Of a stretch of DNA of 63,778 bases, positions 15,392-23,605 are shown in pieces; within the stretch, counting starts at the first letter, position 1; every line of letters starts with the position of its first letter. Source of the DNA: Paenibacillus chitinolyticus NBRC 15660. GTDB lineage: Bacteria; Bacillota; Bacilli; Paenibacillales; NBRC-103111. The translations under genes were made by a program, and so were the position numbers. Location of the stretch: NCBI RefSeq assembly GCF_000739915.1, contig NZ_BBJT01000019.1, forward strand, positions 1-63,778, read 5' to 3'. The notes under the pieces are model-generated. The model was not told where the DNA came from and made no database searches. It saw nothing but the letters and a program-made list of their open reading frames with translations.

Positions 15392-17734
15392 TTGACTAAG
15401 CGAAATCTTATCATTTTTTTATGTTTTTTAATATTTGTAAGTTTACAGGCTCGCTTTCTCAATTTGATCTATACGAATCCTTACTTAGGGATCTATTTGA
15501 AGGAGAATTCCGAGAAAAAATGGAGTGTCGATTCGTTCGATCCGCTAGGTGTGGGTAAATATTATGATTTAAAAAAAGGAGACGTTATACAACAAATCAA
15601 CGGCAAGGATTCGATGGATCATACGGAGTTCAGACTATGGCGAAATGTAGAGAAGGCAGATGCGCTGACTGTTGCCAGGGGTTCTGAAGTAATGGAAATT
15701 CATTTTGACCAAAAAGTAAATATTCAGATACATGATTTGATTGCGCTATTTTTTGAAATGGTTTGCTTTTCTTTGGCCGGCTTCATTTATCGTAAAGGAA
15801 ACGGCAACAATCAAGAGATGTCTGCGAAATATCTTGCCCTTGTTTTTTTCGCTATCGGGGCAACATTTATGGCTTTGGGAGCCTCCAACAGGGGAGATAT
15901 TTCGGCGAAGATCTTAATATCAACTTTCATTGTTCTGATCCCCTGTTTTTTCTTGCATTTTTTAATCTTTTTCTTCAAACAAAAGAGGATCAATATTCCC
16001 TCCGAGGGTGCTTTACGGTTTTGGTATAGCATCATTATTTTCTGCACGCTTATCCGGATGTTATATTTTATCGATCCTCTTGCTTATGATATTTATATAT
16101 GGTTTAACCTGATAGTTATTCCATGTTTTTTGTGCTGTTTATTCAATAATTTCTGGCTTTTACACCAAGTCAATAAAAAAGTTAAAAGGAACAGGGAACT
16201 AAATTCTTTGCTGAAGACGATTTGGTATTCGTTATTCATCAGTTTTGCGCCGTTTGCTCTGCTTTCTTTTCTTCCTGCTTTGATTATTCAAAGGGAACTC
16301 GTACATTCTTTTTACACAAGCTGGTTTGTTTTTATTTTTCCGGTTTCATTTGCTTATTTGATCTTATCTAAGAAACTTTACGATTTGGATTTATATATGC
16401 GCCGAATTTTGTTTTCAGCAACTATTTCAATTGTGCCGAGTGTTATTACGGTATCTTGCATTACCTTTATTTTTCATATGCATATTTCATGGATAGAAAT
16501 CACTTATATATTTACAGTCATCCTGTTTATTTTCTCCAGCTTCGCTTACTCCATGGAATACTTCACTACCAAACTCGAAAAATTCATGTTTCCTCGTAAG
16601 TATTTTTTACAGCAGTCCCTTAAGAAAATTTCCAAAGCTCTTGGAACGATCACTAATTTTAACGCACTTAAGGAAATCATCCTCAACGATATTGTCACTA
16701 CCCTCGAAATCCACGGCGGAGCCATCGTATTTGTAGAAAAAGACGGCATCCAAGTTATTACGGCGGGTGACATCGATGAGGAAGATGTTAAAACCTCTAT
16801 GGAAAATGGAGTCTACAAAGGGGACAAGTATACGGCTTTTGAAATCAACCGGCACGAAGAGTATCGAAGTTTCCTGGTTGTAACCGGCAAAAAGTCCAAC
16901 ACGCATCTCGGCCAGGAAGACCGGCACTGGATCAATTTAATCGTGACTTATCTGTCCGCGAGCCTGGAGAATGTATACCTCATCCGTAAGCTGACACTGA
17001 AAATGTACGAGCTGATGGCGAATATCCCGAACGAAGAGGCAACGCCGGAATTTGTGTGGCTCCGCAAAACGATGTACGACATTCAGGAGAAGGAACGCAT
17101 CCGCATTGCGATGGACTTGCACGATACGACGATGCAGGATCTTTTTCTGCTCAAAAGAAGGCTGTACCCGATTCTTCAGCGTTTCCCCAAGATGACGGAC
17201 GAGTATGGACAGTTGACGGGCATTCTAACGCATATCGATTTGATTAATGAAAACTTACGGCAGAGCTGCTTCGAACTGAATCCTTATGTGCTGCAAAAGA
17301 CGGGACTAATCGGCAGTATCCGCAAACTGGTCGATGTGGAGAGTTCCTACAGCGAATTTCAGGTTAATTTTATCGCCGACTGTACGGCGCAGATCGAGCT
17401 GCTTGAGGTCGAAAGGAAGAAGCACCTGTTCCGGGTCATTCAAGAGCTGCTCAATAATGCGAAGAAGCACTCGCAGGCTGAGCATGTCACGATCCGTCTG
17501 GTGGAAGAGAACAGCAGCATCAATCTGTTTTATGAGGATGACGGGATCGGGTTCGATCGCCAGTTAAAAGAGATGAACCGCAAGAACCGGATTATTTCGG
17601 GAGCGGGCATCGGGCTTGATCAGATGCAGGGAAGGGTGCTGCTGATGAACGGTGAGTTCTACATGGATACCGAACGTGGAAAAGGTGTACAGATCGAGAT
17701 TCGAATCCCATTCCTGGAGGGTATTTCTGCTTAG
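15392..17734 (+). CDS. ComP-like membrane sensor histidine kinase with PDZ-like domain
   Basis: Protein of 780 residues starting at TTG behind GAGGTGA. A first membrane helix (about 5-22) is followed by an extracellular PDZ-like domain (about 60-110; DLKKGDVIQQINGKD). Seven or so membrane helices reach to about 390, then comes a GAF-like linker. The HisKA_3 kinase core has AMDLHDTTMQDL (His near 577), N box ELLNNAKKHSQ near 685 and G box DDGIGFD near 718. This is the architecture of ComP and related peptide receptors paired with LuxR-type regulators, but no response regulator gene lies nearby. Base composition changes inside the gene near 16,650: the sensor half is AT-rich and the kinase half is not. 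The ligand is unknown. Confidence 0.88.
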   Translation: MTKRNLIIFLCFLIFVSLQARFLNLIYTNPYLGIYLKENSEKKWSVDSFDPLGVGKYYDLKKGDVIQQINGKDSMDHTEFRLWRNVEKADALTVARGSEVMEIHFDQKVNIQIHDLIALFFEMVCFSLAGFIYRKGNGNNQEMSAKYLALVFFAIGATFMALGASNRGDISAKILISTFIVLIPCFFLHFLIFFFKQKRINIPSEGALRFWYSIIIFCTLIRMLYFIDPLAYDIYIWFNLIVIPCFLCCLFNNFWLLHQVNKKVKRNRELNSLLKTIWYSLFISFAPFALLSFLPALIIQRELVHSFYTSWFVFIFPVSFAYLILSKKLYDLDLYMRRILFSATISIVPSVITVSCITFIFHMHISWIEITYIFTVILFIFSSFAYSMEYFTTKLEKFMFPRKYFLQQSLKKISKALGTITNFNALKEIILNDIVTTLEIHGGAIVFVEKDGIQVITAGDIDEEDVKTSMENGVYKGDKYTAFEINRHEEYRSFLVVTGKKSNTHLGQEDRHWINLIVTYLSASLENVYLIRKLTLKMYELMANIPNEEATPEFVWLRKTMYDIQEKERIRIAMDLHDTTMQDLFLLKRRLYPILQRFPKMTDEYGQLTGILTHIDLINENLRQSCFELNPYVLQKTGLIGSIRKLVDVESSYSEFQVNFIADCTAQIELLEVERKKHLFRVIQELLNNAKKHSQAEHVTIRLVEENSSINLFYEDDGIGFDRQLKEMNRKNRIISGAGIGLDQMQGRVLLMNGEFYMDTERGKGVQIEIRIPFLEGISA

Positions 17735-17754
17735 AGGGGAAAGGAGGGAACACA

Positions 17755-18054
17755 ATGGCTGCTGCAAATAAGCTTTCTTACGATCAGGTGGCTGTGAAGC
17801 TGGCCGGTTTGAACGGCTGGAATTTGCGGGATGAACGCACCATCGAGAAAACATATGAATGCCGTGATTTCAAAACGGCCATTGATTTTGTCCGCCGCGT
17901 GGCCGATGTGGCAGAGTCTCTAAATCATCATCCCTTTATCAAGGTGGACGATAGACGGGTAACGATGCAGCTCAGCACGCATGATGCGGGCGGTCTCACA
18001 GACCTTGATTTTACTTCGGCGGTACAATACGATGGTGTGCTTCCTGTAGCCTAG
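17755..18054 (+). CDS. phhB: Pterin-4a-carbinolamine dehydratase
   Basis: Small enzyme of 99 residues that dehydrates 4a-hydroxytetrahydropterin during pterin recycling. The family signature is present: NHHP near residues 58-61, then THDAGGLTDLDF. Length is normal. ATG follows AAAGGAGG with ideal spacing. It lies 20 bases after the kinase and is followed by a terminator, so it may be read with the kinase, although no functional link is known. No aromatic amino-acid hydroxylase is visible in the window. Confidence 0.9.
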   Translation: MAAANKLSYDQVAVKLAGLNGWNLRDERTIEKTYECRDFKTAIDFVRRVADVAESLNHHPFIKVDDRRVTMQLSTHDAGGLTDLDFTSAVQYDGVLPVA

Positions 18055-18084
18055 CCTCCGGCTTCAACCGGATGATAGATAGTG

Positions 18085-18110
18085 GACCGCTGTCTTGCGG
18101 TCTCTTTTTG
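18085..18110 (+). terminator. Terminator after phhB
   Basis: GACCGC, a six-base loop, GCGGTC, then TCTTTTT. Confidence 0.75.
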
Positions 18111-18204
18111 TGAGAAGGTACGGCCGTTTGTTAAAATAAAAGAAAACCATTCACATGAAAAAAGGTTAATCACGTTAACGATGAAGCGGGAGGAGCAGAC
18201 CGGT

Positions 18205-19590
18205 ATGGAACGTAAGAATAACTGGCTGTCGGCCGGGTTCGGCAAGAAACTAAACCGTCTGCACGCCTGGAATGCTTGGGTCACGCTTGCACTGGCCCTG
18301 ACCGGCATCGTACTCAGTATCGGCTGGATCCGGGGCGACCTGGGGGCTCTGCGTGTGGCGCTGAAGCAGGGGCACATCTGGCTCGGCGTGCTCTCCATCT
18401 TCCTGCTGGCGCTGTACGTGCCGCTGCTGCCCAAGCATCTGGGGCAACTGCGCAAGCGCAGGAAAGCCGGGCAGCAGGGCAATCTCGCCGGCGTGCTAGT
18501 GTTTACGGCCGGCTGGATTGTCAGCGGCGTCATCCTGTGGCAGTTCCGCAGCCTGCCGCCGGTGTGGAGCAATACGGCCCTGTTCGTCCACGATGCCTTT
18601 ACGTGGGTGGGCGTGCCGTATTTGCTCTACCACTCCATCACCCGAAGCCGCTGGGTGAAGAAGCGCAGCGCGGGGCGGCCCGCCTCCGCCTCAGCGCCGA
18701 GTCCGCCTGCACGGGCAGCCGAAGCCGCACGTCCACAGGCGGATGCGCCGCAGCCTATCCTGCGCGCGGATACGGGCGCCATCTTCCGCGACGAGACGCG
18801 GGATGCCGGCGGAGCGGCGGAACAGCCGAGCGCCTGGAGCGACTCGCTGGGAAGGCGCATGACACGGGGCGCCTTCCTGAAGCTGGGCGCGGCGGCGGCG
18901 CTCGCGGTCGTCATCGGCCCATCGTTCGTCAGGTGGGCCCGCGGCAATCTCTTCGGCGGGGGAGGGCTGGAAGAGGCGGTGCGCGCGGATGCGAACCGCA
19001 TGCTTCCGGCCCCCGTGCCGCTGGCGGAATCGTCGCCTCCCGTCGGCGGCGGGGCGAAGGGGGATTTCCGGATCTATACGGTCACGGAAATCCCCGCGTT
19101 CTCTTCCGACAACTGGGCGTTCAGCGTGTCGGGGATGGTCGACAAGCCGCTCCGGTTCACCTGGGAGGAGCTGCAGCAGGTGGAACGCCTCGTCCAGGTC
19201 AGCGACTTTCACTGCGTTACGGGCTGGTCGGTGAACAGCGTGACCTGGGAGGGCATCCGGCTGTCCGAGCTGCTCCGCCAGGCAGGGGTACGGCCCGGAG
19301 CGGGCTTCGTGAAGTTCATCTCCGGGGACGGGGTTTATACGGACTGCCTCAGCCTGGAGCAGGCGCGCATGGATGAAGTGCTCGTCGCGCTGCTCATGGA
19401 CGGCAAACCCATCCCGCAAAAGCTCGGAGGGCCTGTCCGCCTTATCGTCCCGAGTATGTACGCCTACAAATCGGTCAAGTGGCTTCAGAGCATCGAGCTG
19501 ATCCGCGATGAGCATATCGGGTACTGGGAAGTGCGGGGGTATGACAAAGACGCCTGGGTTCCCGCTTCCCGGCTGAAAAAGGGCGTTTAA
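18205..19590 (+). CDS. Membrane cytochrome / molybdopterin oxidoreductase fusion
   Basis: Fusion of 461 residues. The N-terminal 150 residues form four membrane helices with spaced histidines (RLHAW, KQGHIW, FVHDAF, LLYHS), as in b-type cytochromes that quinones reduce. A Pro/Ala/Arg-rich linker and a fifth hydrophobic helix follow (about 220-243), then a sulfite-oxidase-type molybdopterin domain (about 280-455) with the probable molybdenum-ligand cysteine in DFHCVTGW near 336. It resembles MsrP and MsrQ joined in one chain, reversed in order. The helix before the domain reads RRMTRGAFLKLG, not a clean twin-arginine motif. ATG at 18205 has GGGAGGAG upstream; the frame extends to 18082 without one. 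The gene is GC-rich. The substrate may be an oxidised sulfur compound (inference). Confidence 0.85.
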   Translation: MERKNNWLSAGFGKKLNRLHAWNAWVTLALALTGIVLSIGWIRGDLGALRVALKQGHIWLGVLSIFLLALYVPLLPKHLGQLRKRRKAGQQGNLAGVLVFTAGWIVSGVILWQFRSLPPVWSNTALFVHDAFTWVGVPYLLYHSITRSRWVKKRSAGRPASASAPSPPARAAEAARPQADAPQPILRADTGAIFRDETRDAGGAAEQPSAWSDSLGRRMTRGAFLKLGAAAALAVVIGPSFVRWARGNLFGGGGLEEAVRADANRMLPAPVPLAESSPPVGGGAKGDFRIYTVTEIPAFSSDNWAFSVSGMVDKPLRFTWEELQQVERLVQVSDFHCVTGWSVNSVTWEGIRLSELLRQAGVRPGAGFVKFISGDGVYTDCLSLEQARMDEVLVALLMDGKPIPQKLGGPVRLIVPSMYAYKSVKWLQSIELIRDEHIGYWEVRGYDKDAWVPASRLKKGV

Positions 19591-19826
19591 TGCGGCTTGG
19601 GACTTTGCGAGCCGCGCCGTTCCAAACAAGGGGAAGGGGAAAGGCTTGGCCCCTCCCTTGTCTTGTCGGACATCCGATTGCAGATCGTTTCCGTATGCAC
19701 GGTCTCTATGTCCGGTAGGGGGCAAAGCACTTCGTTTAGTTGTAAGCGTTATCAAAACAAGGTGGCGCAAGCCCTTGCCGAAAGAAAGACCGCAGAGAAG
19801 ATAGCCAAAGGCGCAGCCGGAAAGCT

Positions 19827-20318
19827 TTACGCGGGCTCCGCTCCGTGAACCATGCAGTGCATCATGGCCATACCGGTTGGGGTCATCCGCTCGTACGTAT
19901 CCGTGACGGCAAAACCCGCCCGGATGTAAGCTTTTATGGCACGCTCGTTGCGTACGAGCACTTCCAAGTCAATTTCGTTGCCGGGATTCCGTCTGCGCGC
20001 TTCGGCAACCAGGCATTCCACGTATGAAGGCCCGAGCCCCTGCCCGCACAGATCCGGCCGGATTCCGAGTCCGAGGCGGGTCACGCCCGTCAGAGGGAAA
20101 AACTGCACAAACCCGCACAACTCGTCCCGCTCGTCGACAATGGCCGCATACTGTTTTTCACGGATATCGGGATCGGCGAATTCTTCCGCTCTCGCTGAAA
20201 GCTCTTCCCAGGAGGGCCAGTTGTATACGCTGTAGGGGGCGGGATAGGACCAGGTACAGATGGCCTTGCCATCGGTTTCGGTAAAAGGGCGCACGCGCCA
20301 TGAGGTTGCAAGAGTCAT
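19827..20318 (-). CDS. GNAT-family N-acetyltransferase
   Basis: Acetyltransferase of 163 residues. The acetyl-CoA loop is read in RPDLCGQGLGPSYV (QxxGxG) near residues 87-100, and the C-terminal RAIKAYIRAGF helix is typical. The substrate is unknown. It starts behind AAAGGCGG. The promoter region contains a 12-base palindrome between possible -35 and -10 elements. Single gene; no 3' terminator was found, and the plus-strand cytochrome gene converges on it. Confidence 0.88.
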   Translation of the reverse strand: MTLATSWRVRPFTETDGKAICTWSYPAPYSVYNWPSWEELSARAEEFADPDIREKQYAAIVDERDELCGFVQFFPLTGVTRLGLGIRPDLCGQGLGPSYVECLVAEARRRNPGNEIDLEVLVRNERAIKAYIRAGFAVTDTYERMTPTGMAMMHCMVHGAEPA

Positions 20319-20354
20319 GTTTTGTCCGCCTTTGGTTAAAATAGGATTGGGTCT

Positions 20355-20383
20355 ATTATAGAACAGAATTCTGTATTAGAACA
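20355..20383 (-). promoter_or_regulatory. Promoter with embedded palindrome
   Basis: On the minus strand TATAAT (20355-20360) lies before the acetyltransferase. The perfect 12-base palindrome ACAGAATTCTGT (20363-20374) occupies the spacer, where a bound repressor would block polymerase. The -35 (TGTTCT) is poor. Confidence 0.4.
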
Positions 20384-20475
20384 GGTGAAGTTAACCCTAT
20401 ACAGACTAAGAACAGCCGCATGGAACGAATGCTATGGTGAAGCGGGGTGATTCCGGAATAATCCGCCGAAAAGTA

Positions 20476-20523
20476 AAAACGGCCCCTTATCCCCGGTAAT
20501 TTTCATGAAGGAATAGGCCGTTA
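20476..20523 (-). terminator. Terminator of the MarR gene
   Basis: Arms AACGGCC and GGCCGTT with a long loop; on the minus strand followed by a run of five T. Confidence 0.65.
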
Positions 20524-20582
20524 TTGTGTGTACAATATTCGGATGTGGTACCGCTTGCGCAGGAGGGACAGCTATCGTCAAG

Positions 20583-21026
20583 CTAGTCTGCCGCTTCCTC
20601 TCCTTTATCGAGGTTGTCGATCATATGAGCGAAAATACGCGACATATTGGTCATGTCCTCGTCGGTTAAGCCCTGCATCATGCGCTTGATAATGCCGAGC
20701 CGATACTCACTCATCACTTTTACCATCTCGCGGCCTTTCTCAGTAACAGCCAGGAACACGACACGGCGATCTTCTTCCGTCCGTATCCGTTCCGCATAGC
20801 CCCCGGCAATCAGTTTGTCCGACATTCCTGTGATAGCTCCCGCCGTAATAAACAACGCTTCCGCCAGGCTCGATACTTTCTGGGGTCCTTCTTTGACCAG
20901 CGTTTCCAGAATAAGAAACTGCGATTTGGAAAAAGAGCGGTCGACGTACTTCGTCCATTCATTGGACAATTTCCTCAAGAGCTGTCTGAAGGACTTTTCC
21001 ATCTCAAGATAACCCTGATCGGGCAT
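20583..21026 (-). CDS. MarR-family transcriptional regulator
   Basis: Winged-helix regulator of 147 residues. The recognition region (VSSLAEALFITAGAITGMSDKLIAGGYAERI) and wing (RTEEDRRVVFLAVTEKG) are clear, with dimerisation helices at both ends. The start follows AAAGGAGATGG. It is divergent from a GNAT gene, with a perfect palindrome in between, so it probably represses itself and perhaps that neighbour. The ligand is unknown. Confidence 0.92.
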   Translation of the reverse strand: MPDQGYLEMEKSFRQLLRKLSNEWTKYVDRSFSKSQFLILETLVKEGPQKVSSLAEALFITAGAITGMSDKLIAGGYAERIRTEEDRRVVFLAVTEKGREMVKVMSEYRLGIIKRMMQGLTDEDMTNMSRIFAHMIDNLDKGEEAAD

Positions 21027-21065
21027 GATCCATCTCCTTTACCGGGCATAAGATTCTAAAGAAAT

Positions 21066-21079
21066 ATTTAGATCTAAAT
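21066..21079. promoter_or_regulatory. Palindromic operator for the MarR regulator
   Basis: ATTTAGATCTAAAT is a perfect 14-base palindrome about 40 bases upstream of the marR start codon, of the AT-rich type bound by MarR proteins. Binding is inferred from position. Confidence 0.55.
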
Positions 21080-21270
21080 CATATACCGCTATAGATATTT
21101 TTCTTATAGGGTTCCATATGGTAAACTTATACTTACCCCCGTTTATTATCTCTATTATAAAATACCTTGTCTATAAGGGCAAAAAGAAATCCCACATTTT
21201 TTGTCGATAAAAATCAAGTGACAGGAATGGGAAATTAAGGAATACTAAGGGTTAGAAGAGGAGGTTGTGT

Positions 21271-21741
21271 ATGAGCCGTGTTGAAATACGCGAGGCGGAG
21301 CTGAACGACCGTGATGCTCTCCGTGGGTTAATGAACACTTATATTTACGATTTTTATCACTATCCGCGTCCGGAAGAGGAAAAGTTGGAGAACCTGCTGG
21401 ATGTCTTGATGGAAAAGAAAGCAGGCACGCAATTCGTCGCCGTGTACGACGGGGAGTTAGTCGGTTTCGCCACCTTATATTTTACATATAGCACGCTCCG
21501 CACGGGCAAAGTCGTTATTATGAACGACCTGTTCGTGACGGAGAAATGCCGGATTCAAGGCGTCGGTACCAAATTGTTCCGTGCATGCAACCAGTATGCC
21601 GCTTATAATGGCTATGTGGCCATGCTTTGGGAAACGTCCAAGGCCAATGAGAATGCTCAGAAATTTTATGAGAAAATGGGCGGAGAACGCGAAGAATGGT
21701 ACCCTTACTCCATCAAACCTGTCATCGGTGTAGGAGACTAG
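21271..21741 (+). CDS. GNAT-family N-acetyltransferase
   Basis: Acetyltransferase of 156 residues. The cofactor loop RIQGVGTKLF lies near 96-105, after the strand VIMNDLFVTEK, and NENAQKFYEKMG closes the fold. TTG at 21265 is in frame, but ATG at 21271 has AGAGGAGG at the right distance. Divergent from the MarR gene, which may control it. The substrate is not predictable. Confidence 0.88.
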   Translation: MSRVEIREAELNDRDALRGLMNTYIYDFYHYPRPEEEKLENLLDVLMEKKAGTQFVAVYDGELVGFATLYFTYSTLRTGKVVIMNDLFVTEKCRIQGVGTKLFRACNQYAAYNGYVAMLWETSKANENAQKFYEKMGGEREEWYPYSIKPVIGVGD

Positions 21742-21867
21742 GCGGCCGGACGGTTCTATAGCCGGGACGCTTGCGCTTCCGTCGGAGAAGGGCCGGTTCT
21801 TCCTGCTCCGCCATGCGGTTTTAAACTCAATATGCAGCCTGTAAGGGCGGGGAGGACTTTGACTCGG

Positions 21868-22704
21868 ATGCGGAATATTGTCAGTTTGGAATGGCTTTAC
21901 GAACACCTGCAGGACCCCGATCTTCTGATCGCGGACTGCCGGTTTGCGCTGGGTGAGCCGTGGAGCGGCCGCCAGGACTACAGCATCGACCATATCCCCG
22001 GTGCTTTCTATGTGGATCTGGAGGAAGACATGTCCGGCGAGAAGCGGGAGCACGGCGGCCGCCATCCTCTGCCGGATCTGGGCGCTTTCTCCATGCGCGC
22101 GAGCGCGATCGGAGTCGACGCCTCCAAGACAGTCGTCGCTTATGACGACCAGGGCGGAGCGATGGCAGCGAGGCTGTGGTGGATGCTGCGCTTTCTCGGT
22201 CATGAGCGCGTCTACGTGCTTGACCGCGGCTATTCGCAGTGGAAGGCGGCCGGTTACCCGGTAACGGCTGAAGCTCCGCAAGCAAGCCCGGCGACCTTCT
22301 CGCCGAAGGTTCAGCGGCACATGCTGGCGAGTATGGACGAGGTGAAGGCGAAGCTGGGCGAGAAGGGTACCGTCCTGATCGATTCGCGCGAGGGAGTCCG
22401 CTACCGCGGCGAGCAGGAAGCGATCGATCCGGTGGCGGGACACATCCCGGGCGCTCGGAACCGCTTCTGGAAGGACGCGCTCGACGCGGAAGGCTCCTGG
22501 CGGAGCGCGGAGGAGCAGAAGGAGAGGTTCAGCGGGCTGGAGAACGCGGAAGAGCTGATCGTGTACTGCGGCTCCGGCGTCACCGCCTGTCCGAACGTGC
22601 TCGCGCTGGAGGAAGCCGGCATCCCGGGCGTGAAGCTGTACGCGGGAAGCTGGAGCGATTGGGTCAGCTATGCGGACAACCCGGTGGCGACGGGAGAAGA
22701 GTAA
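21868..22704 (+). CDS. Tandem-rhodanese sulfurtransferase (3-mercaptopyruvate type)
   Basis: Sulfurtransferase of 278 residues with two rhodanese folds. The first (about 5-125) is inactive. The second carries the active cysteine near 234 in YCGSGVTACP. A CGSGVT loop is typical of 3-mercaptopyruvate sulfurtransferases (SseA), whereas thiosulfate enzymes usually have CRKGVT. ATG at 21868 is preferred because GGGGAGG lies upstream; an earlier ATG at 21832 has none. A strong terminator follows. Confidence 0.88.
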   Translation: MRNIVSLEWLYEHLQDPDLLIADCRFALGEPWSGRQDYSIDHIPGAFYVDLEEDMSGEKREHGGRHPLPDLGAFSMRASAIGVDASKTVVAYDDQGGAMAARLWWMLRFLGHERVYVLDRGYSQWKAAGYPVTAEAPQASPATFSPKVQRHMLASMDEVKAKLGEKGTVLIDSREGVRYRGEQEAIDPVAGHIPGARNRFWKDALDAEGSWRSAEEQKERFSGLENAEELIVYCGSGVTACPNVLALEEAGIPGVKLYAGSWSDWVSYADNPVATGEE

Positions 22705-22735
22705 GAGCCGAGAGGCCGCGTCGGACGCGGGTTTG

Positions 22736-22782
22736 GGGGCTGCGACAGGTTGTGAACAAGTGACCTGTTGCAGCCTTTTTTG
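22736..22782 (+). terminator. Terminator of the rhodanese gene
   Basis: GGCTGCGACAGGT opposite ACCTGTTGCAGCC with one mismatch, then six T. The following 200 bases to the padR operator hold an inverted repeat (GTTGAAC near 22,792 and GTTCAAC near 22,853) and no supported gene. Confidence 0.9.
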
Positions 22783-22991
22783 GGCTTTCCGTTGAACAGC
22801 TTGCAAACAAGAAGCCGGAGAAAACAGTTGCAGCAGGCCCAGAACCAGCCACGGTTCAACAATTGAGACAGGTTACTGTTGAAAAGCTCGTCCAGTATAT
22901 CCATCCACAAACGTGCGCGGTGTCTTTGGCTTGGGAGCAAGAGTCCGACCGTCATGCTAGGGTAGCTCTTCTTGATCTTATATTTCACTAG

Positions 22992-23019
22992 TGTTATATT
23001 ACATATATGTAATATAACA
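22992..23019. promoter_or_regulatory. Perfect 28-base palindrome, PadR operator
   Basis: Each half is TGTTATATTACATA or its exact complement. It contains the ATGT / ACAT half sites of PadR operators and ends immediately before the padR ribosome binding site, so occupation would block transcription or translation of padR. Confidence 0.8.
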
Positions 23020-23032
23020 AAGGAGAAAAACA

Positions 23033-23605
23033 ATGAATTCTCTTTCCAACGTGGAATTTATGTTGCTGCAAATTATTGCGGAATCCAAACAAGCGTCGGG
23101 GTACCAAATCAATAAGTTAATAGAGCTTAGAGGCTACAGGGAATGGGCGAATATAGGTACTACTTCTATTTACGTCGGATTGCAGAAACTGAAAGACAAA
23201 CGACTGATCCGATCCGAAGATTCCGTTCATAAGTCTGGCAAAGGACCTGTGCCGTCTACGTATGTCATGATGGAAGCGGGGATAGAAACATTAAGGAATG
23301 AAATCATCGTAAGCCTAGCTTCTACGCGGGAACGGGATAACCGTTTCGATCTCGGACTCGCGGCTCTCCCTTTTATAGGGAAAAATGAAGCCGTGGAAGC
23401 TTTGCGGAAACGGCAGAACTTTCTAGAGGAGACATTGAGGAACTTAGGTCAGAAATATGAATCGCAAGGCGGCTATCGATTGCCATTGCACGTTAGGGCT
23501 CTTTTCCGTCACCCGATGAGTCTCATTGAGACTGAAAAGACATTTGTCGCAAATCTGATCAGTGAACTAACAGGGGAACTGGAGGGACATGCCCATGTTG
23601 ATTGA
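23033..23605 (+). CDS. PadR-family transcriptional regulator
   Basis: Regulator of 190 residues. The N-terminal winged helix (about 1-85) has the PadR pattern EFMLLQIIAESKQASGYQI followed by TTSIYVGLQKLKDKRLI, and a C-terminal helical domain (about 100-185) serves dimerisation. The start follows AAAGGAG. It overlaps the next gene by 11 bases, forming a two-gene operon under a palindromic operator. It probably represses this operon until an unknown inducer binds. AT-richer than the core genes around it. Confidence 0.92.
   Translation: MNSLSNVEFMLLQIIAESKQASGYQINKLIELRGYREWANIGTTSIYVGLQKLKDKRLIRSEDSVHKSGKGPVPSTYVMMEAGIETLRNEIIVSLASTRERDNRFDLGLAALPFIGKNEAVEALRKRQNFLEETLRNLGQKYESQGGYRLPLHVRALFRHPMSLIETEKTFVANLISELTGELEGHAHVD

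Noticed and set aside
19597-19848. 83-codon plus-strand frame after the fusion oxidoreductase
   Set aside because: No ribosome binding site, no motif, and it ends inside the convergent acetyltransferase gene.
21475-22806. 443-codon open frame on the minus strand
   Set aside because: Overlaps the acetyltransferase and rhodanese genes in antisense; composition is arginine-rich and motif-free.
22668-23033. 121-codon minus-strand frame between the rhodanese gene and padR
   Set aside because: Its start lies on the padR ribosome binding site and operator, it crosses the rhodanese terminator, and no domain is seen.
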